Source of the DNA: Cavia porcellus
Taxonomy: Eukaryota > Chordata > Mammalia > Rodentia > Caviidae
Length of the DNA stretch: 64,000 bases
Reading direction: 5' to 3'
NCBI RefSeq assembly: GCF_034190915.1
Contig: NW_026947486.1
Span: 98,798,123 to 98,862,122, forward strand
Shown here: piece by piece, positions 31,860 to 43,650 of the stretch
How the letters are laid out: the number at the start of each line of letters is the position of its first letter
Position numbering within the stretch: the stretch's first letter is position 1
The notes under the pieces: model-generated
What the model saw: only the letters and a program-made list of their open reading frames with translations
Told to the model about the DNA's origin: nothing
Databases searched by the model: none
Made by a program: the position numbers and the translations under genes

Positions 31860-33019
31860 TGTAAAAGGAAGAATTAATAATAGGGAACCAGTTCAGACCC
31901 ATCCACCTCCAAGCAGCAGGCAGTGCTTGAAATCCAGTCCTGGGACCTGACCATATGCCCGTGGGTTGAATTTCAGTGCACTGGGAAAACTTAGAACTGT
32001 GCTCCCAGGTGGCAAGAGCATGTTCTGCATCTGAAATCACCCTAAGATCCACGGGAGGTACCCATGTGCCCAACTGGGTCACACCCAACAAACTACAAGC
32101 ATCAAACACAACTGGGAATCTAGTCCCAGGCCCTAACTGCGTAGGTTTAGTTCCAGTCCCATCAGAAGCCTTAGAATTCCCAGAAGAATTGAAAATGTCA
32201 TACCACAGTGATATATGTGCACCCATGTTTATAGCAGCACAATTTGTAATAGGCAGATCTAAATGTCTATCAATTGAGGAATGGAAAAAGTTGTGGTATT
32301 TTTATACAATGGAGTACTACTCAGCTCTAAAGAATGATCACTTTGAGAGATATATAAATATACAGACGCAGCTTGAGACCATACACATAAGCGAATGAAT
32401 CAAACTCATATGTATAAATACTGAATAGTTTCCCCAGTGTAAGAAATGGTAAGAGTACATACAATTTTTATAGTAATCATGATTCCCCATTACATTGCTT
32501 TGAAGACTTATAATGCTTTCATTCATTAGTTGGTATGGTTTTGTCTTGATTTGTTTGATTTTATTATCTGTGTTTGTATGAACAGCTATTTTGAAGAAAA
32601 TAAGACATTATAATAGCCAGGGCTGATTTAATATCATCTTCCTTTGAAGTCCTACCAAGCTTTTGTTCTTCTGTTTTCATTGGTTCTATCATGTTGTATC
32701 TTATTGGATTTTATTATGTGTGATAATATAAACAAAATTTCTTTGGAAAATGAGATAATATAGTAGCCATTGTTCATTCTCTATTATTTGGTTCTGAATG
32801 CCCTGTAATACTTTCATTCTCTTGAATAGTTTTAGACTATTATGTTATGTTTGATCCTATTGTATATGAAGTTATTCTCAACTATTTCAAAGAAAGAGAC
32901 ATGGTGGTAGCTACTGTTAATTATGGATTGTCTTGTGGTGAAATACTGTGTTGCTTACATTGTTCTGTTCTCATCTGCTTTGTTCTGTCTTCTTTTGTCT
33001 TAATCTCTTAAAAAAAAAA
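31860..33019 (+). mobile_element. LINE-1 with 5'UTR joined to ORF2 3' end (internal deletion)
   Basis: Sequence resembling L1 5'UTR (31860-32165, with GAGCATGTTCTGCATCTGAAAT, similar to 33040) runs directly into the ORF2 C-terminal region. A plus frame includes YHSDICAPMFIAAQF and IEEWKKLWYFYTMEYYSALK, which spans the junction upstream. A 3'UTR with three ~148-bp modules (32540-32920) and an A-run at 33009-33018 follow. Endonuclease and RT are absent, so it is non-autonomous. Confidence 0.7.
32540..32925 (+). repeat. three degenerate ~148-bp modules in L1 3'UTR
   Basis: GATTTTATTATCTGTG, GATTTTATTATGTGTG and GATCCTATTGTATATG mark the modules at 32558, 32707 and 32853 (spacing 149 and 146). 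Each is followed by an A/G-rich AGACATTATAATAGCC-type segment. The same triple layout occurs reversed at 62860-63185. Confidence 0.7.
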
Positions 33020-34146
33020 CTTCTGTCTCAGTCAGTAAGACCATGCTCTGTGTCTGAAATTACCAAAGAACACGCACAGTGCCCAAGAGCCCAACAGGCC
33101 CACTGCCAGTGAGCTCCAAGTGGCAAGCAGTTGCCAGCAGTCTGCCCTGGGAGTCAGACTGGGCCAGGTGATTCCCAGTGCACCAAGGAAGCTTTGAAAC
33201 ATTGCTCAAAACCCGGAAATAGGTGCAACTCCAGCCAGCACTGAGGAATTCCACAGTGCTGTGGGACCTTCTCCCAGGGCACCGTGAGCTTCTTATGAGA
33301 CTCCCACCATCCATGGGTAACACATGCTGCCCTCGGACCTTGGCCTGCATAGCTGCCTGCTTCCTGAAACACTCCAGTCAGCACTGAGGAATGCCATGCT
33401 GCTTTGGTACAATGGCCTGCACCCAGCAGATGCCCGGACACAGGACATCTGTTGGGCCCTCAGGGCTCTCACTACATCCTGGACCTAATAATGCTGTTGA
33501 TCTTCAGCTCCCACTCTTTCTCCTAGAATCTTTGAATCCAGTGGATTAACGGTGTTAGCTTGAAGGAAGACTCAGTAACTGCCTCACCCAAAAAGAAGAT
33601 TTCAGCAGGATCCTGTCAGTGTGGTATGCTCCTAAAGGAAAGGTGTACAGTGGGTAAATAGGGCCAGTAGTAAAGCTCCAGCTAACTATAAGACCTTATT
33701 GACTCTGGGAAGCGTGTGGGTGACCCCTTCCTGCAACCAGAAAACATCAGGCAGAGTGAGGAGTGGGCCAATAAGGACTCCCCCAACTTGGAGAAAATCA
33801 AAAGGGCTTATGAGACACACAGGCACACAATAGGGGCACCATAGGGCATCAGTTGGCAAAAACACTATAGACAGGGAGATTTGGTGACCTGTAACAACAT
33901 GCAGATAAAGTAATAGAAGGAATTAAAAGCTGATCTATATCAATACTACAAGGCTTCTCAGCCCAGGAAGAATATAAGACTCGCCGAACAGGCTCTGCAT
34001 TGGGAAGTCAGGTGGCTGGCCCATCTCTTCTTTGAGGGACCCAGAAATTGGACAAACATCAACCTTATATTAGGACTCCAAGTTACACACTAACGACAGT
34101 TGACACTAGTGGTTTGAAGGAACAAATATTAACTCAAAAGGGGAAA
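33020..34146 (+). promoter_or_regulatory. LINE-1 5'UTR of the plus-strand full-length copy
   Basis: GC-richer, non-coding sequence directly upstream of ORF1. It contains a partial duplication with a ~143-bp offset (CCAGCCAGCACTGAGGAA at 33231, CCAGTCAGCACTGAGGAA at 33374). It starts immediately after the A-run of the preceding L1, with no spacer. Confidence 0.65.
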
Positions 34147-35085
34147 ATGGCAAAACAAAAAAGCAAAAAAGAATTTCAAACATCTAGTCCACCAGGAGCA
34201 AATACAGGAGACAATGAAATAGAGGACTTCAAAAGTAACACACCAGAAATACCTGAAAAGATAGCAAGTGAAATAAAAAGAACAACTCCACATAGCTATA
34301 GAGGAAAGCAAATTAGAAGTACTCTCCCATGTAAAGGTAGAAAAATCAATCTTAGTAAAGGAGTTGCTGAGCACAGCTAAAGAAGAAATAGAGAAAAAAG
34401 TACCAAAGCATGGGAAACTGACTGGAACCTTTAAAGAAAACAAGTAGAATTCATGAAGCAAATGCAAAAAAGACATCCAAGAAACAAAAAATTCTATTCA
34501 GAGCTGGCACAACCATTTAAATGAAGCTGAGGATAGGATTTCAGACCTGGAGGACAGGATTGCAATTAGTGATCCTGAAAGAATAGAACTTTTAAAAATA
34601 ACAAGCAGCATAAAATGACAGTCCAACAGCTTCATGGTGATGCAAAGAGCAACAACGTAAGATTAATAGTCGTCAGTGAAGATGTGGGAGTCCATCCAAA
34701 TGACATAACTAAAATATTCACAGAAGTAATAACAGAAAATTTCCCAAACATGGGGAAAATCTTATATGCAGATAAGTGAGGCATATAGAACATGAGTCAC
34801 AACCAACATAAATCTACACACAGAAATATAATCATTAAGATCTCAGGCGACAGCATAAAACAAAATACTAAAAGCTGCTAGAGAAAAGACAGAATTCATC
34901 TATCAAGGAAAGTCCCTTAGAATTACAGCAGACTTTTCAGCACAAACCCTCAAGTCAAGACGAGCTTGGAGTGAGGTATTTCAAGTCCTGAAATAAAACA
35001 ACTTTCAACCCAGACTGATGTACCCAGAAACACTTTTTTTTTTCAAATTTAATAGTGAAACAAGATATTTCTATGACAAAGAACA
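34147..35085 (+). pseudogene. LINE-1 ORF1, disrupted
   Basis: ATG at 34147 starts MAKQKSKKEFQTSSPPG. The frame closes at a stop near 34380; similarity continues in other frames through the coiled coil (LEDRIAISDPERIELLKIT near 34540) and the C-terminal domain (RITADFSAQTLKSRRAWSE near 34918). At least two frameshifts or stops make it non-functional. It belongs to the same element as the following ORF2. Confidence 0.8.
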
Positions 35086-35270
35086 ACTGAAAAATTCGTG
35101 TTCACCAAACCAACCTTAGAAAGAGTATTGAAAAGCGTACTAGATAGAGATAAAAATGACCACAAAATCCAGAACAATAACAGAAAGAAACCACCAGGTA
35201 GGACAAGAAATTAACAGTGGGGAGAAGCAGAAAGCAAACTACTGGAACATAATATGGCAAAGTCATATCA

Positions 35271-36035
35271 GTGATATTCATAAATGTAAATGCCCTCAAT
35301 TCACTTATCAAACGAAATAGGTTTACAGAATGGATCAAGAAGCAAGATCCCACGATATGCTGTATACAAGAAAGACATCTGACCCAAAAGGAAACACATA
35401 GATTAAAAGTGAAAGGATGGAAAACAGTATTCCATGCATCAAGAACCCAGAAAAAATCAGGGGTAACTATTCTATTTGCAGACAATGTGAACTTCAAACC
35501 TAAAATGATTAAAAGAGATCAAGAAGGTCACTACAGACTCATTAGGGGAAAAATTCAAAAGGAAGAACTAACAATTATAAATACATGTGCACAAAATATA
35601 GGAGCACCCAACCATATAAGACAAATACTAATGGGCATGAAAAACAAAATACACAAGAACACAATTATAACAGGGGACCTTAACAGCCCATTGTCTCAAA
35701 AAGATAGATCAACTAGCCAAAATGTCAGCAAAGAAAAGACAGAACTGAATCATACCTGTGAGCAATTGGACTTAGTACATGTTTACAGAGTGTCCCACCC
35801 AACCACTGCAGAATACACATTCTTCTCAGCTGAGGATGTGACATTTTCCAAAATAGATCATATATTATTCCATAAAACACTCTTACATAACTGCAGGGAT
35901 ACTGAAATTGTCTCACATATAATATCTGACAATAGTGCAATAACTTTGGAAATTAATGGCAAAGGAAATGGTAAAACCTGCATAAATAAATGGAAATTAA
36001 ATAAAAGTCTTGAAAAACCAGTGGGCTACAGATGA
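35271..36035 (+). pseudogene. LINE-1 ORF2, endonuclease domain open (254 codons)
   Basis: APE-type endonuclease of L1, which nicks target DNA. The frame shows the N-terminal NVNALNS motif, QERHL (catalytic Glu region), GDLNSPLS (Asp and Asn of the active site), FSKIDHILFHK, and near the end SDNSAITLE where active L1s have SDH. The catalytic His is thus replaced by Asn, and activity is not expected. The frame ends at 36035 and ORF2 continues with breaks. Confidence 0.85.
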
Positions 36036-38960
36036 AATTAAAGAAGAAATAAAGCAATACCTAAAACTCAATGAAAATATGGAGACAACATATCACAATC
36101 TGTGGGATGCAGTGAAAGCAATCTTAAGAGCGAAATATGTAGCAATAAACTGCCAGATCAAGAAAACAGAATGAGCACAAATAAACAATCTAATACTTCA
36201 TCTCTAGTTTCTAGAAAAAGAAGAGCAAGTTAAACCTAAAGTTCAGGGAAGAGAGAAAATTGTAAAGATTAGAGTAGAAATCAATGAAATTGAAACTAAA
36301 AAAATGGAAAGAATTAATGAATCAAAAAGCTGTTTTTTTGAGAGAGTATACAAAATTGACAAAACTCTAGCTAGCCTTATCAAGAAAAAGAAAGAAAAAA
36401 CCTAAATTCATGCAGTAAGAACTGAAAAGGAGAAAATCATGACAAATCCCATGGAAATACAAAAAAGTTATAAATACCTACTTTGAAAATCTCTACTCAG
36501 AGTGGAAAACATAGAGGAAATGTCCAAAGCTCAACCAAGAAGATATAGCAATTTTGAAAAATTCAATATCAGTTATTGAAACGGAAAACATAATTAAAAA
36601 CTTATCACCAAGAAAAACCCAGGTCCTGATGGATTCAAAGCTGTATTCTATAAGAAATTTAGAGATTTGATGCCAATACAGCTTAAACTCTTCAATGAAA
36701 TTGAAAAAGAAGCAATCCTACCTAAATCATTCCTGGAGGCAAGTATCACTCTCATACCAAAACCAGAGTAAGACCCAACGAAAAAGGAGAATGATACGTC
36801 AGTCTCTCTAATGAACATTGATGCAAAGATTCTCAATAAAATACTGACAAATAGAATGCAGCGAGTCATCAAGAAGATTCTACAACATGACCAAGTGGAA
36901 TTTATTCCAGGAATGCAAGAATGGTTTAACATACACAAATCAATAAATGTAGTACACCACATTAATAAAGATAAAAACAAAAACACATGATCATCTCACT
37001 AGATGCAGAAAAAGCATTTGATACAGTCCAACACTTGTTCATGATAAAAATTGCACAGAAACATGGCATACATGCATCTATCTCAATCTCACAAAGGCCA
37101 TCTATGACTAAACAACAGCCAACATTATAGTAAATGGACTAAAGTTGAATGTTTTCACTCTAAAATCAGGAATAACACAAGGATGTCCACTATCACCATT
37201 ATTTTTCCATATCGTTCTGGAAATATTAGCCTCAGCAATCAGACAAGAGAGAGAAATAGAAGCAATAAAGATAGGAAAGTAAAAAAGTTAAATTATCACT
37301 TTTTGTAGATGACATGATACTTTATATAGAAGACCCAAAAATTCCATTAAAAGACACTAGTGATAATGAACAAATTCAGCAGTGTAGCTGGATACAAAGG
37401 CAGCACACAAAGATCAGTAGCATTCCTGTACAGAAACAAAAAACTCACTGAGAGAGAGTTATGGAAATATCACCGTTCACAATAGCATCTAGAAAACAAA
37501 ATACTTAGTAATCAACCTAACCAAGAATGTAGCAGAACTATATGTCGAAAATTATACTACTCTAGAAAAGAAGATATAAGGGGTATTAGAAAATGGAAGG
37601 ATACTACTTGCTCTTGGCTAGGAAGAACCAATATTGTGAAAATGGCCATACTCTCAAATCTATTATAGAGATTAAGGGAATTCCAATCAAAATACTATTA
37701 ATATACCTTGCAGAACTTGAGAAAACACTTCTAAAATTGATTTTAAACCAGAAGAAAACTAGAATAGCAAAGGCAATTCTGGGCAACAAAGGGAAAGCAG
37801 GAGGCATCTAAATTCCAGACCTGAAACTATACTACATAGCTACAGTGATAAAATTAGCATGGTCCTGGCAAAGAAATAGACCTGAGGATCAATGGAACAG
37901 ATTAGAAGATTCAAACACAACTACAAAGACACTCAGCCACCTAAACATTTTCACTGGAAAATGACAACTTCTTTAATAAATGGTGTTGTAAAAATTGGCT
38001 TTCCACCTGCTGAAGAGTAAAACTAGACCTATGCCTATCACCACGCAATAAACTGAAGTGAAAATAGATCAAAGACCTAAACATTAAAACAGAAACCCTA
38101 AATCTACTGGAACATAAGTTGGGTAGAAATCTTGGAGACATAGGGGCAGTCAGAGAACCTATGAACAAAAGCAAACCACACAGAAAATACTTCAAGTAAT
38201 CAACAACTGATGATGATTATCTCATAGTACTGAAAAGCTTTGCACTTCAAAAGAAATCACCAACAAAGTGAAAAGAAAACACACAGGATGCGAAAGAATT
38301 TTAGTTGACATTACCTGAGGCAAAGGACTTAAATAAAGAGCATATAAAAAATTGAAAACCTCAAACTCCCCAAATTCAAAGACCATCTCCAAAATGAGCA
38401 TCTGAGATGAACACACATTTTCCAGATGAAGATATACAAATGACGGATAAATACACAAAGAAAAGTTCATCATCCCTGGTCATTCAAGAAATGCAAATTA
38501 AAACAGCACTGAGATTTCATCTCACTCTGGACAGATTGACTGCCTTCAATAAATCAACTGATAACAAATGTTGAGGATGCTGAGGGGAAAACAGAACACT
38601 TCAGCACTATTGGCGGGAGTGTAGAATGTTGCCACCACTATGAAAATCAATATGAAGATTCCTCAAAAAATTAGAATTTAAGTTTCATTCAATGCAGGTA
38701 TTTCTCTCCTGGGTGTTTTCCTGGAAATTGAAAACATCATCTCAGTGATAAATGTGCACTCATGTTGATAGCAGTACAATTTTAATAGCTACTTCTTGGA
38801 AACAACAAAATGTCCATCAACCAAAGAGGGGAAAAAGATATGATATTTTTATACAATGGAATATTACTTAGCAAAAAAAGGATGGCCTTGAGGCTTTTAT
38901 AGATTTAATGGAGGGAAATTGAGCCTATTCTCATCAGTGAGACAAATAAAACTCATATTT
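36036..38960 (+). pseudogene. LINE-1 ORF2, reverse transcriptase and C-terminal region, broken
   Basis: ORF2 continues with many stops: [20 protein letters not shown] near 36860, a DAEKAF motif near 37002, the RT active-site motif FVDDM at 37302-37316 (usually FADDM), and TMEYYLAKK-like C-terminal sequence near 38855. Reverse transcription activity is lost through the stops. The element's 3'UTR follows to about 39110. Confidence 0.82.
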
Positions 38961-39115
38961 CTAAATGTCCCATTATTTACAGTGTAAAAATAATAAAACT
39001 GAAGGAGTAATAAGATCCAAATGTGTAAAATATATTGTATAAATGAAAGCCAAGGAAAGTGGTCTAAAGTATATAATTGTAATTATGTTTTTTCATTTTT
39101 TATTTTATTTAAAGA
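38961..39115 (+). other. 3' end of the plus-strand LINE-1
   Basis: Short A/T-rich 3'UTR after ORF2, ending in a T/A-rich run at about 39100-39115. It lacks the three modules seen at 32540-32925, so it may be truncated or from another subfamily. Confidence 0.45.
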
Positions 39116-39329
39116 AAGACTAAGCAAAACAGAAAACTGGTAGAAATAATACACATTTTCAAAGAAAATTAAAGTGAGAAATCACTATTTGATTATTATA
39201 TATTGTTCTCTTACAAAGGATTGTTCAAGATATAAAAGTGAAACATGCAAAATGGGGATTCAGTGAGACTGCAAACAGTTCTGTTTTACTATCAACCTTA
39301 GTAATGTGGTTATCAATCCTATACACTTA

Positions 39330-40040
39330 AACACACATGCAATTATTCATATCTTCATTTGTGTTGAGATTAAACAAACCAAAGCAGTCTAAAGTCATTC
39401 TGACAAAGAATCATAGTATTGCTGGATTTCACATTATGACACTATGGGATCAGCAGTGGGGACTGAAATGTATTTTTCTTCAAAGTGTTTCTTCATTTCA
39501 TCATGAGTTATCAGATCATTTCTCATAAACTGTTTATAGGTTCAACACATGCATGAGCCTTAACATGTATTTCTGTCCTTTGTACATTAGAGAGAGAAAC
39601 AAAATTAAGCAAGAAAAAACAAAACATATTCCTATAAACACACGAAATGAAAAACATATATAAAACCATTGTACAAGGAGTTCTACCATGGTTACTGTGT
39701 TGTCTCTTGTTATCTTCAATAGAATGGTCCATATCATCAAGCATAGTATAATTGAATATAGCAGTACATAGCAATAAAAACAAAACTTTGTAGATAGTGT
39801 AAAACTTCAAAAACAGGTAATGATCAAACCAGACTAGGTGTCATAGTGAATCTTGTCATCTTCAGTGTAGTTGCCTGTATTCTCACACTTGATACTCTCA
39901 ATCATAACAGCTTTGAATAAAATCTGTTGATATCAAACAGCAATCAAACAAACTATGTTTAACTAAGATCAGTCGTGATAAAACATTATAAGTTATACGG
40001 TGTTCCAGATTAAGTTTATAGGAAATTAAAGATGATTACT
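39330..40040 (-). mobile_element. probable LINE-1 3'UTR sequence
   Basis: Shares with 61030-61080 the segment ACAAAGAATCATAGTATTGC-TGGATTTCACA. Otherwise AT-rich with no coding signal. Orientation is inferred. Confidence 0.4.
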
Positions 40041-40300
40041 GTACTAGATCCTGTTATTTTTGGGATAGTTGTTTGTGCCCTCAGATCTAGTGCAAATAGA
40101 CAAACTGGGACAGAATAAAACTGATCTATGTAGAGGGAAGCAAGTAATATGGGTTTTAAATCCTGATACACTGTTAACAATATCCTCTGCCATCTTTTTT
40201 AAGACGGTTCTTCCCCTTGACTCCCCTAGGGTGTACTGTGCATTTTTGGGTCTCACTAACAACCACAAGTTTTGAATTGGGGGATGGGGCAACCTCCTAT
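40041..40300. other. no gene identified
   Basis: An 82-codon minus frame and a 68-codon plus frame overlap here. Neither resembles a protein I know. Confidence 0.35.
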
Positions 40301-41880
40301 TTAGCTAAGTAGTTCCAAACCTTCTCCCTCCTGGACTTGATCTCTAGTTTTATTCCTTTACCTATTAAAGCATATCTTTCCAACTATCCACAAATAATTG
40401 TCTTGTTGTCCCTACTGCTCTCTTGTTCCCTGTCTCATAGAGCATTACTTTGTCATGTTTTATTTTTAGACCATAAACCCTTTTTCAGGTTAATTATATT
40501 TCCTATAAAGGGCATCTTGGTGGACCCTATCTCCTGATCTACTCTGCCTGTGTTTCTCTTTCTTTTTCTTTTTCTTTTCTTTTGTGTATCAAGGCCACGT
40601 ATATTAGAGATTATAGGCAACCTTCTCTGCCTCATTTCTGTTATGCTCTTTTTCTGCCATTAGTTGTCTGCTTTTCTTCTTCATTCCACTTTCAGCTCCA
40701 TTCATTGAGGCCTGTCTGCCACTCTTCTGGAATCCGGATACATTTCTCTCTCTCTAGAATGTCCTGCAGTATTCTCTGTAGAGTTGAATTGGTGGTCTTG
40801 ACTTTCCCAAGTTCCTTTTTGTCTTGGAAGCATCTTGTTTCTCCATTAATTTCTAGAGACAGTTTTTCAGGGTACATCAATCTGGGTTGGAGGGTATTTT
40901 CTTTCAGGGCTTGGAATACTTTGCTCCAAGCTCTTCTTGATTTGACAGTCTGTGTTGAGAAGTGTGTTAAGATTTTGATGAGTTGTGCTTTGTAGGTAAT
41001 ATGTTTCTTTTCTCTGATGGATTTTAATAATCTGCTCTTATTTTGAATTTCTAGCATCCTGATTATTATATGTCTTTGGGTGTAGCTCTGTTTTGGTTGT
41101 AGGTGACTAGAGTTCTGTATGTGTGATGCATTTGAATATCATTTCCTTTTCCTATGCTTGGGAAGTTTTCCTTAATTATTTGTGTGAATAGACTTTCCTT
41201 TGTTTGTACACCTGCTTCTTCATTCACATTCTTTATTCTTAAATTATAGATCCTGTCATTTTCTAGACTTTGTATTGTTACTGCCTGTTTCCTTGTTATT
41301 TTAAGAAATTTTTCCTTTCATTATCACACATTACAAACCTGTCTTCTGTTTTGGATAATCTATCCTTATTTTCTTTCAAGCATTTCTGCCAGCTTTTGAT
41401 GGAGTATTTTTAAATTTCCTGGTATTCTCTTTAAACCTGTTTCATGTATTCTGTTTTCTTTACATTCTTCATCAAACATTTCTCTCCTTTTTTGTCCTCC
41501 TCCACACTTCCATGTGTGTCTTTGTGAGAGGTGCTTAGCTTTTCTTTTATTAATTTACTTATATCTTTCTTTACATGGTTAAATATTAGGCTTTTGAACT
41601 CATCTATTAGGTCCCAAAGATATCTCTTTATGTCCATTGATGCCATGTCTGACACTGCATGTTTGATGTCCTCAATCTCTTTTGTATTTACCTCTCCTGG
41701 ATCAATGTTCTCAGGATTGAGGGCTGGGAACTTTTTCTTGTTGTTTCCTCTTCTCATGTTTTTGGTTTCTTCCATACAGGTGTATAGAGATGGTCCTAGT
41801 CCCTTTCCTTGTTGCTCATTGTTCTTGTGAAGCACACTGGCTCGGTAATCCTGCCCACTCCAGTGTGTATTGAGGTGCAA
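40300..41880 (-). pseudogene. LINE-1 ORF1, minus strand, older subfamily
   Basis: The minus strand from about 41800 shows an ORF1 N-terminus (TKNMRRGNNKKKFPALNPEN), a Lys-rich coiled-coil part, and near 40700-41060 the C-terminal domain (VKSRRAWSKVFQALKENTLQ). The two open pieces (149 and 121 codons) are separated by frameshifts. Sequence to about 40300 may include the inter-ORF region or a different fragment. A (TTTTC)n run lies at 40556-40582. Confidence 0.75.
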
Positions 41881-42505
41881 ACAGAGGTGGCATAGGCTGA
41901 CTCCTCCCTTCCGGGTCAGTCAACCTGTTGAGGCCTCCACTGTGTTAGTGTGTGCCATACGTAGGGAATTGGTTTGGGACAACTTATTGGGCCTCAGCCA
42001 GGGGCATGACCCAGGCCACGCTTACCCACCAATCTCATCTGGGAAGTGAATAGCTACCTTAAGTCACTGCTGTTCCTTGTTCTTGCCAGGCCTGACAGAT
42101 TCCAAAATGTCTTAATGTTGTTGTCCTTTTCCCAAAGAAGGGTTTTATTCCTGACACTCACTGCACATCAATGCAGGTCCCTAGCCACCTCCATTCTCCA
42201 TTGTGCTAGCTGACCTTCAACTTCAATGTGACTACACATCAGTACAATTGCTGTGAAACACTGAAAGTGAGTGGAAGTGGTGGGAATTTGGGCCTGCAAG
42301 AGCACAGAATCTTAGCTGCCTCAATATTAGCCCTGGGACTACATGTTTGACTGGTTCTTTTCACTTTAGTTTCCTCCTGGGTCAAGAGGATTCTTCTCCG
42401 TTTGTCTGGGACTTTCCATGATGGGTTATTTCGGCATCTGAGTTGTCTATCTCAGGAAGCCTCTGTATTCTGCTCTTATGTATCTGCCATCTTTACTGGA
42501 AGCCA
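41881..42505 (-). promoter_or_regulatory. LINE-1 5'UTR, minus strand
   Basis: Non-coding, GC-richer sequence upstream of the minus-strand ORF1. It ends with TGCCATCTTTACTGGAAG near 42487-42504, comparable to GCCACCATCTTCCCAGAAG at 57090-57110, the 5' end of another L1. The reversed YY1-type ATGG motif is typical for L1 5' ends. Confidence 0.6.
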
Positions 42506-42514
42506 ATCATATGT

Positions 42515-42770
42515 ATGTTTAAGTGTCCATATTACTAAGATTTTGTTGGATCACTGAACAGAATGGTTTACTCTGTCAGTATTTGAGTATTTATTGACTT
42601 TTGTGTTCTTTAATTTTGTAATTTGGACAACTATTTCTAAGTGACCATAAGTAATGTATTAACTTGTGATTTCTTAATGTTAAAATTTTTTTGATATTTT
42701 GTAATATTTCTATGCTTTTTTCTGTTTTTTCCTTTAAAATAAACAAAATACATGGTCACAAAAAATGAGG
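42515..42770 (+). mobile_element. L1-type 3' tail, copy 2
   Basis: Similar to 17934-18210: GTTTAAGTG, TTTTGTTGGATCACTGAACAG, TTTTGTAATTTGGACAACTA, TTTAAAATAAAC. It ends A-rich. Non-coding. Confidence 0.65.
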
Positions 42771-42774
42771 AAAA

Positions 42775-42955
42775 TTCATAATAGGTTGACACCAAGAGTT
42801 AGATAAACGGTGTTCTTGGTTTATTATTTTATATGGCTAAAAAGTATTTCATGGATAATGTGTGCTTTGTCCATGCATGTTAAATCTCAAATGCATATCA
42901 AGATTTTCATAGTCATATTTTTTATTTACTAAGAATATTTATTCCAGATGTAATT
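42775..42955 (+). repeat. direct repeat, copy A
   Basis: Shares GAAAATTCAT, GGTTGACACCAAG, CCATGCAXGTTAAATCTC and TCAAGATTTTCATAGTCATA (with substitutions) with 43460-43650. Confidence 0.7.
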
Positions 42956-42956
42956 A

Positions 42957-43417
42957 TGTCTTAGTTAATTTCTTTTTGCTCCTATATGTTGAAGGGCAAA
43001 AATAACTTGCTCACAGATGTTAAAGGGAAATGTTTATTTTAGCTCAAAGTCTTTAGATCTTTGAGTGCATAGCTGGCTGGTTCTGTGGCCAGGCAGCATG
43101 GCATAGGGACATGGTAGAAGAGAAACAGTCCATGGTAGGGAAGACAGCAAAGTAGCAGCATCAAGCTTCTCCTTCCGTTTTATTGCATTCAGGCTATCAG
43201 CACAGTGAATGGTGCTCTGTCCTCCCCCCAGTCCAGCATGGGCCTTTCCATTATCAACACCCAGAGCTATGCTAAAACAAATCAGTGAAGCAATTTAGTT
43301 ATCAAAACAATTAATCCATATTCACACACTCTAGATCCATCCATCTTTGTAAATCCCCACCTATGAGCTCATGAGGCTTTTGGGGGACATCTAGATTCAA
43401 GCCATAACAGGTACAAC
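42957..43417 (-). mobile_element. LTR- or DNA-transposon-like insert between direct repeats
   Basis: Starts TGTCTTAGTTAATTTC and ends ATTCAAGCCATAACA. Its outline resembles reversed MaLR-type LTRs such as 3849-4193. It separates the two direct repeats at 42775 and 43460. Confidence 0.45.
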
Positions 43418-43459
43418 AATGGATTTTTTGGCAATTTGTAATAGATTTGCCACATAAAC

Positions 43460-43650
43460 ATGAGAAAATTTCATGAGGTGTTGACACCAAGGATTGGGGA
43501 AATTTAGTGATGATCTTTACAATTTTATAAGATTAGAAAACATGAGATGGAGTGCCTGTGCTTTTCCCATGCAAGTGAAATCTCCAATGTGTTTCAAGAT
43601 TTTCATAGTCATATATACATATTAAGACTATTTATTTCAGATTTCATTCC
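43460..43650 (+). repeat. direct repeat, copy B
   Basis: Second copy of the ~180-bp segment at 42775-42955, offset by about 690 bp, clearly diverged. Confidence 0.7.

Noticed and set aside
40044..40292. Overlapping 82- and 68-codon frames as a small gene
   Set aside because: They lie on opposite strands over the same bases, match nothing I know and have no start context or neighbour support.
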